NCBI GenBank assembly: GCA_046153015.1
Contig: JBJXGF010000082.1
Coordinates: 1 to 12,622 of the forward strand
Reading direction: 5' to 3'
DNA length: 12,622 bases
Source: JBJXGF01 sp046153015
GTDB taxonomy: Bacteria; Actinomycetota; Acidimicrobiia; Acidimicrobiales; CAIXPF01
A program made the position numbers and the translations under genes. The first letter of the stretch is position 1. Every line of letters starts with the position of its first letter. The notes under the pieces were generated by a model. The model worked only from the letters and a program-made list of their open reading frames with translations, made no database searches and was not told where the DNA came from. Positions 12,027 to 12,622 of this stretch are shown here, in pieces.

Positions 12027-12622
12027 GCGCACGGCGCCGTACTCGTCGGCCAGCGCCAGGACCTTCGCGTTGTAGGCGGGCGAGCGGTTGTAGCCGAACA
12101 CGGCACGGCTCACCCCGCCAGGGTCGCGGTGGTCGTGGCCGGCGCGGCACAGGTGCTCGGCGGCGGCCAGCGCGGCGTCGTAGTAATTGGACGGGTCGCG
12201 GCGGCCGTCGCCGTTGCCGTCACGGGCGTAGATGGCCCACGACGTCGGGATGAACTGCATCGGGCCGACGGCGCGGTCGTGGACGGTGTCGGCGTCGAGG
12301 GCGCCGCCGTCGGTGTCGAGGATGAGCGAGAAGACCGTGCCGTCGAGCACCGGGCCGAGGATCACCGGGCTCGCCTGGCCCGACGCGTCGACCCGCCCGC
12401 CGCCGTGGCCGCTCTCCACCTGCGAGATCGCCGCCAGCAGGCTCCACCGCACCCCGCAGCCGGGGCGCTCGGCCGCCATCCGCTGCTGCGCCCGCCACAG
12501 CGCGTCGACCACCACGGCAGGCGCGCCCACGGTGACAACCTGGGCGGTCCGGGCCAGCCGGGCGAGCTCGGCTTGGCGGGTCGCCCGCTCCACGCTCAGG
12601 CGGGCCCGCTCACCGGCGGCGC
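12018..12622 (-). CDS. MltB-type lytic transglycosylase, C-terminal part (5' end beyond window)
   Basis: About 201 codons visible, stop TGA at 12018-12020. The frame stays open to the window edge, with residues AAGERARLSVERATRQAELARLART upstream of a GTG at 12593. The true start therefore probably lies outside, and that stretch looks like a helical or coiled segment. The catalytic domain is of the SLT_2/GH103 (MltB) type, which cleaves the MurNAc-GlcNAc bond of peptidoglycan to 1,6-anhydro products. The catalytic Glu is in LLAAISQVESGHG (codon 12414-12416), followed by the family block DRAVGPMQFIPTSWAIYARD and the calcium-like DGNGDGRRDP. Later blocks are YYDAALAAAEHLCRAG and FGYNRSPAYNAKVLALADEY. 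It would act outside the membrane; any signal peptide is not in view. There is no link to the catabolic cluster beyond convergence. Confidence 0.88.
   Translation of the reverse strand, partial: AAGERARLSVERATRQAELARLARTAQVVTVGAPAVVVDALWRAQQRMAAERPGCGVRWSLLAAISQVESGHGGGRVDASGQASPVILGPVLDGTVFSLILDTDGGALDADTVHDRAVGPMQFIPTSWAIYARDGNGDGRRDPSNYYDAALAAAEHLCRAGHDHRDPGGVSRAVFGYNRSPAYNAKVLALADEYGAVRLR

Overview
This window looks like a chromosomal segment of a high-GC Actinomycetota. The class is an inference: an acidimicrobial or mycobacterial-type lineage fits best. The basis is the very high GC with strongly GC-biased third codon positions, several genes with a TANNNT-type -10 but no Shine-Dalgarno (leaderless style), an F420-type luciferase-like oxidoreductase, and a thiolase/DUF35 pair of the kind used in actinobacterial CoA-thioester catabolism. 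No taxonomic marker gene is present.

Region 1, about 1-2130, is an accessory or decayed patch. It opens with the C-terminal remnant of an IS256-family (mutator type) transposase and its right terminal inverted repeat. Next come three similar boxes spaced exactly 22 bp apart, leading into an 85-codon truncated AAA ATPase of the DUF4143-associated type that has Walker A but no Walker B. A stretch of unrecognised, probably relic DNA follows, then an intact VapBC-type toxin-antitoxin pair on the minus strand with an ATGA overlap. About 400 bp with no convincing gene separate it from the tRNAs.

Region 2, about 2134-2550, holds three tRNA genes. tRNA-His(GTG) and tRNA-Lys(CTT) are on the minus strand behind a recognisable sigma-70-like promoter, and tRNA-Arg(TCT) is divergent on the plus strand. 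They separate the accessory patch from the ordinary chromosome, as expected at an insertion hot spot.

Region 3, 2602-5892, carries a complete UvrD/Rep-type SF1 helicase and a class III (CaiB/BaiF) CoA-transferase, both on the plus strand. The transferase start lies 9 bp past the helicase stop.

Region 4, 5889-11000, is a minus-strand run of five genes. In transcription order they are an MFS transporter, a seven-Asp-box beta-propeller protein without a signal peptide, an ACMSD-type amidohydrolase, an Ltp2-like thiolase-fold enzyme lacking the thiolase nucleophilic cysteine, and a DUF35 zinc-ribbon/OB partner. The CoA-transferase converges on this run with a 4-bp stop-codon overlap. Divergent from the MFS gene is an F420-type luciferase-like oxidoreductase (11081-12004). 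Together these look like an uptake and CoA-dependent catabolic module: import, CoA transfer, F420- or flavin-dependent redox, retro-aldol C-C cleavage by the thiolase-fold/DUF35 pair, and hydrolysis or decarboxylation. The substrate is unknown; steroid-like or other branched or cyclic acids are an inference from Ltp2 alone. The propeller protein has no evident role in such a pathway and is the oddest member.

Region 5, 12018-12622, is the C-terminal part of an MltB-type lytic transglycosylase on the minus strand, cut by the window edge.

No CRISPR array, rRNA, phage gene or replication origin was seen. No wholly new defence-type system is visible. The best candidates for novelty are the propeller-containing catabolic cluster and the 22-bp-spaced boxes before the broken ATPase.
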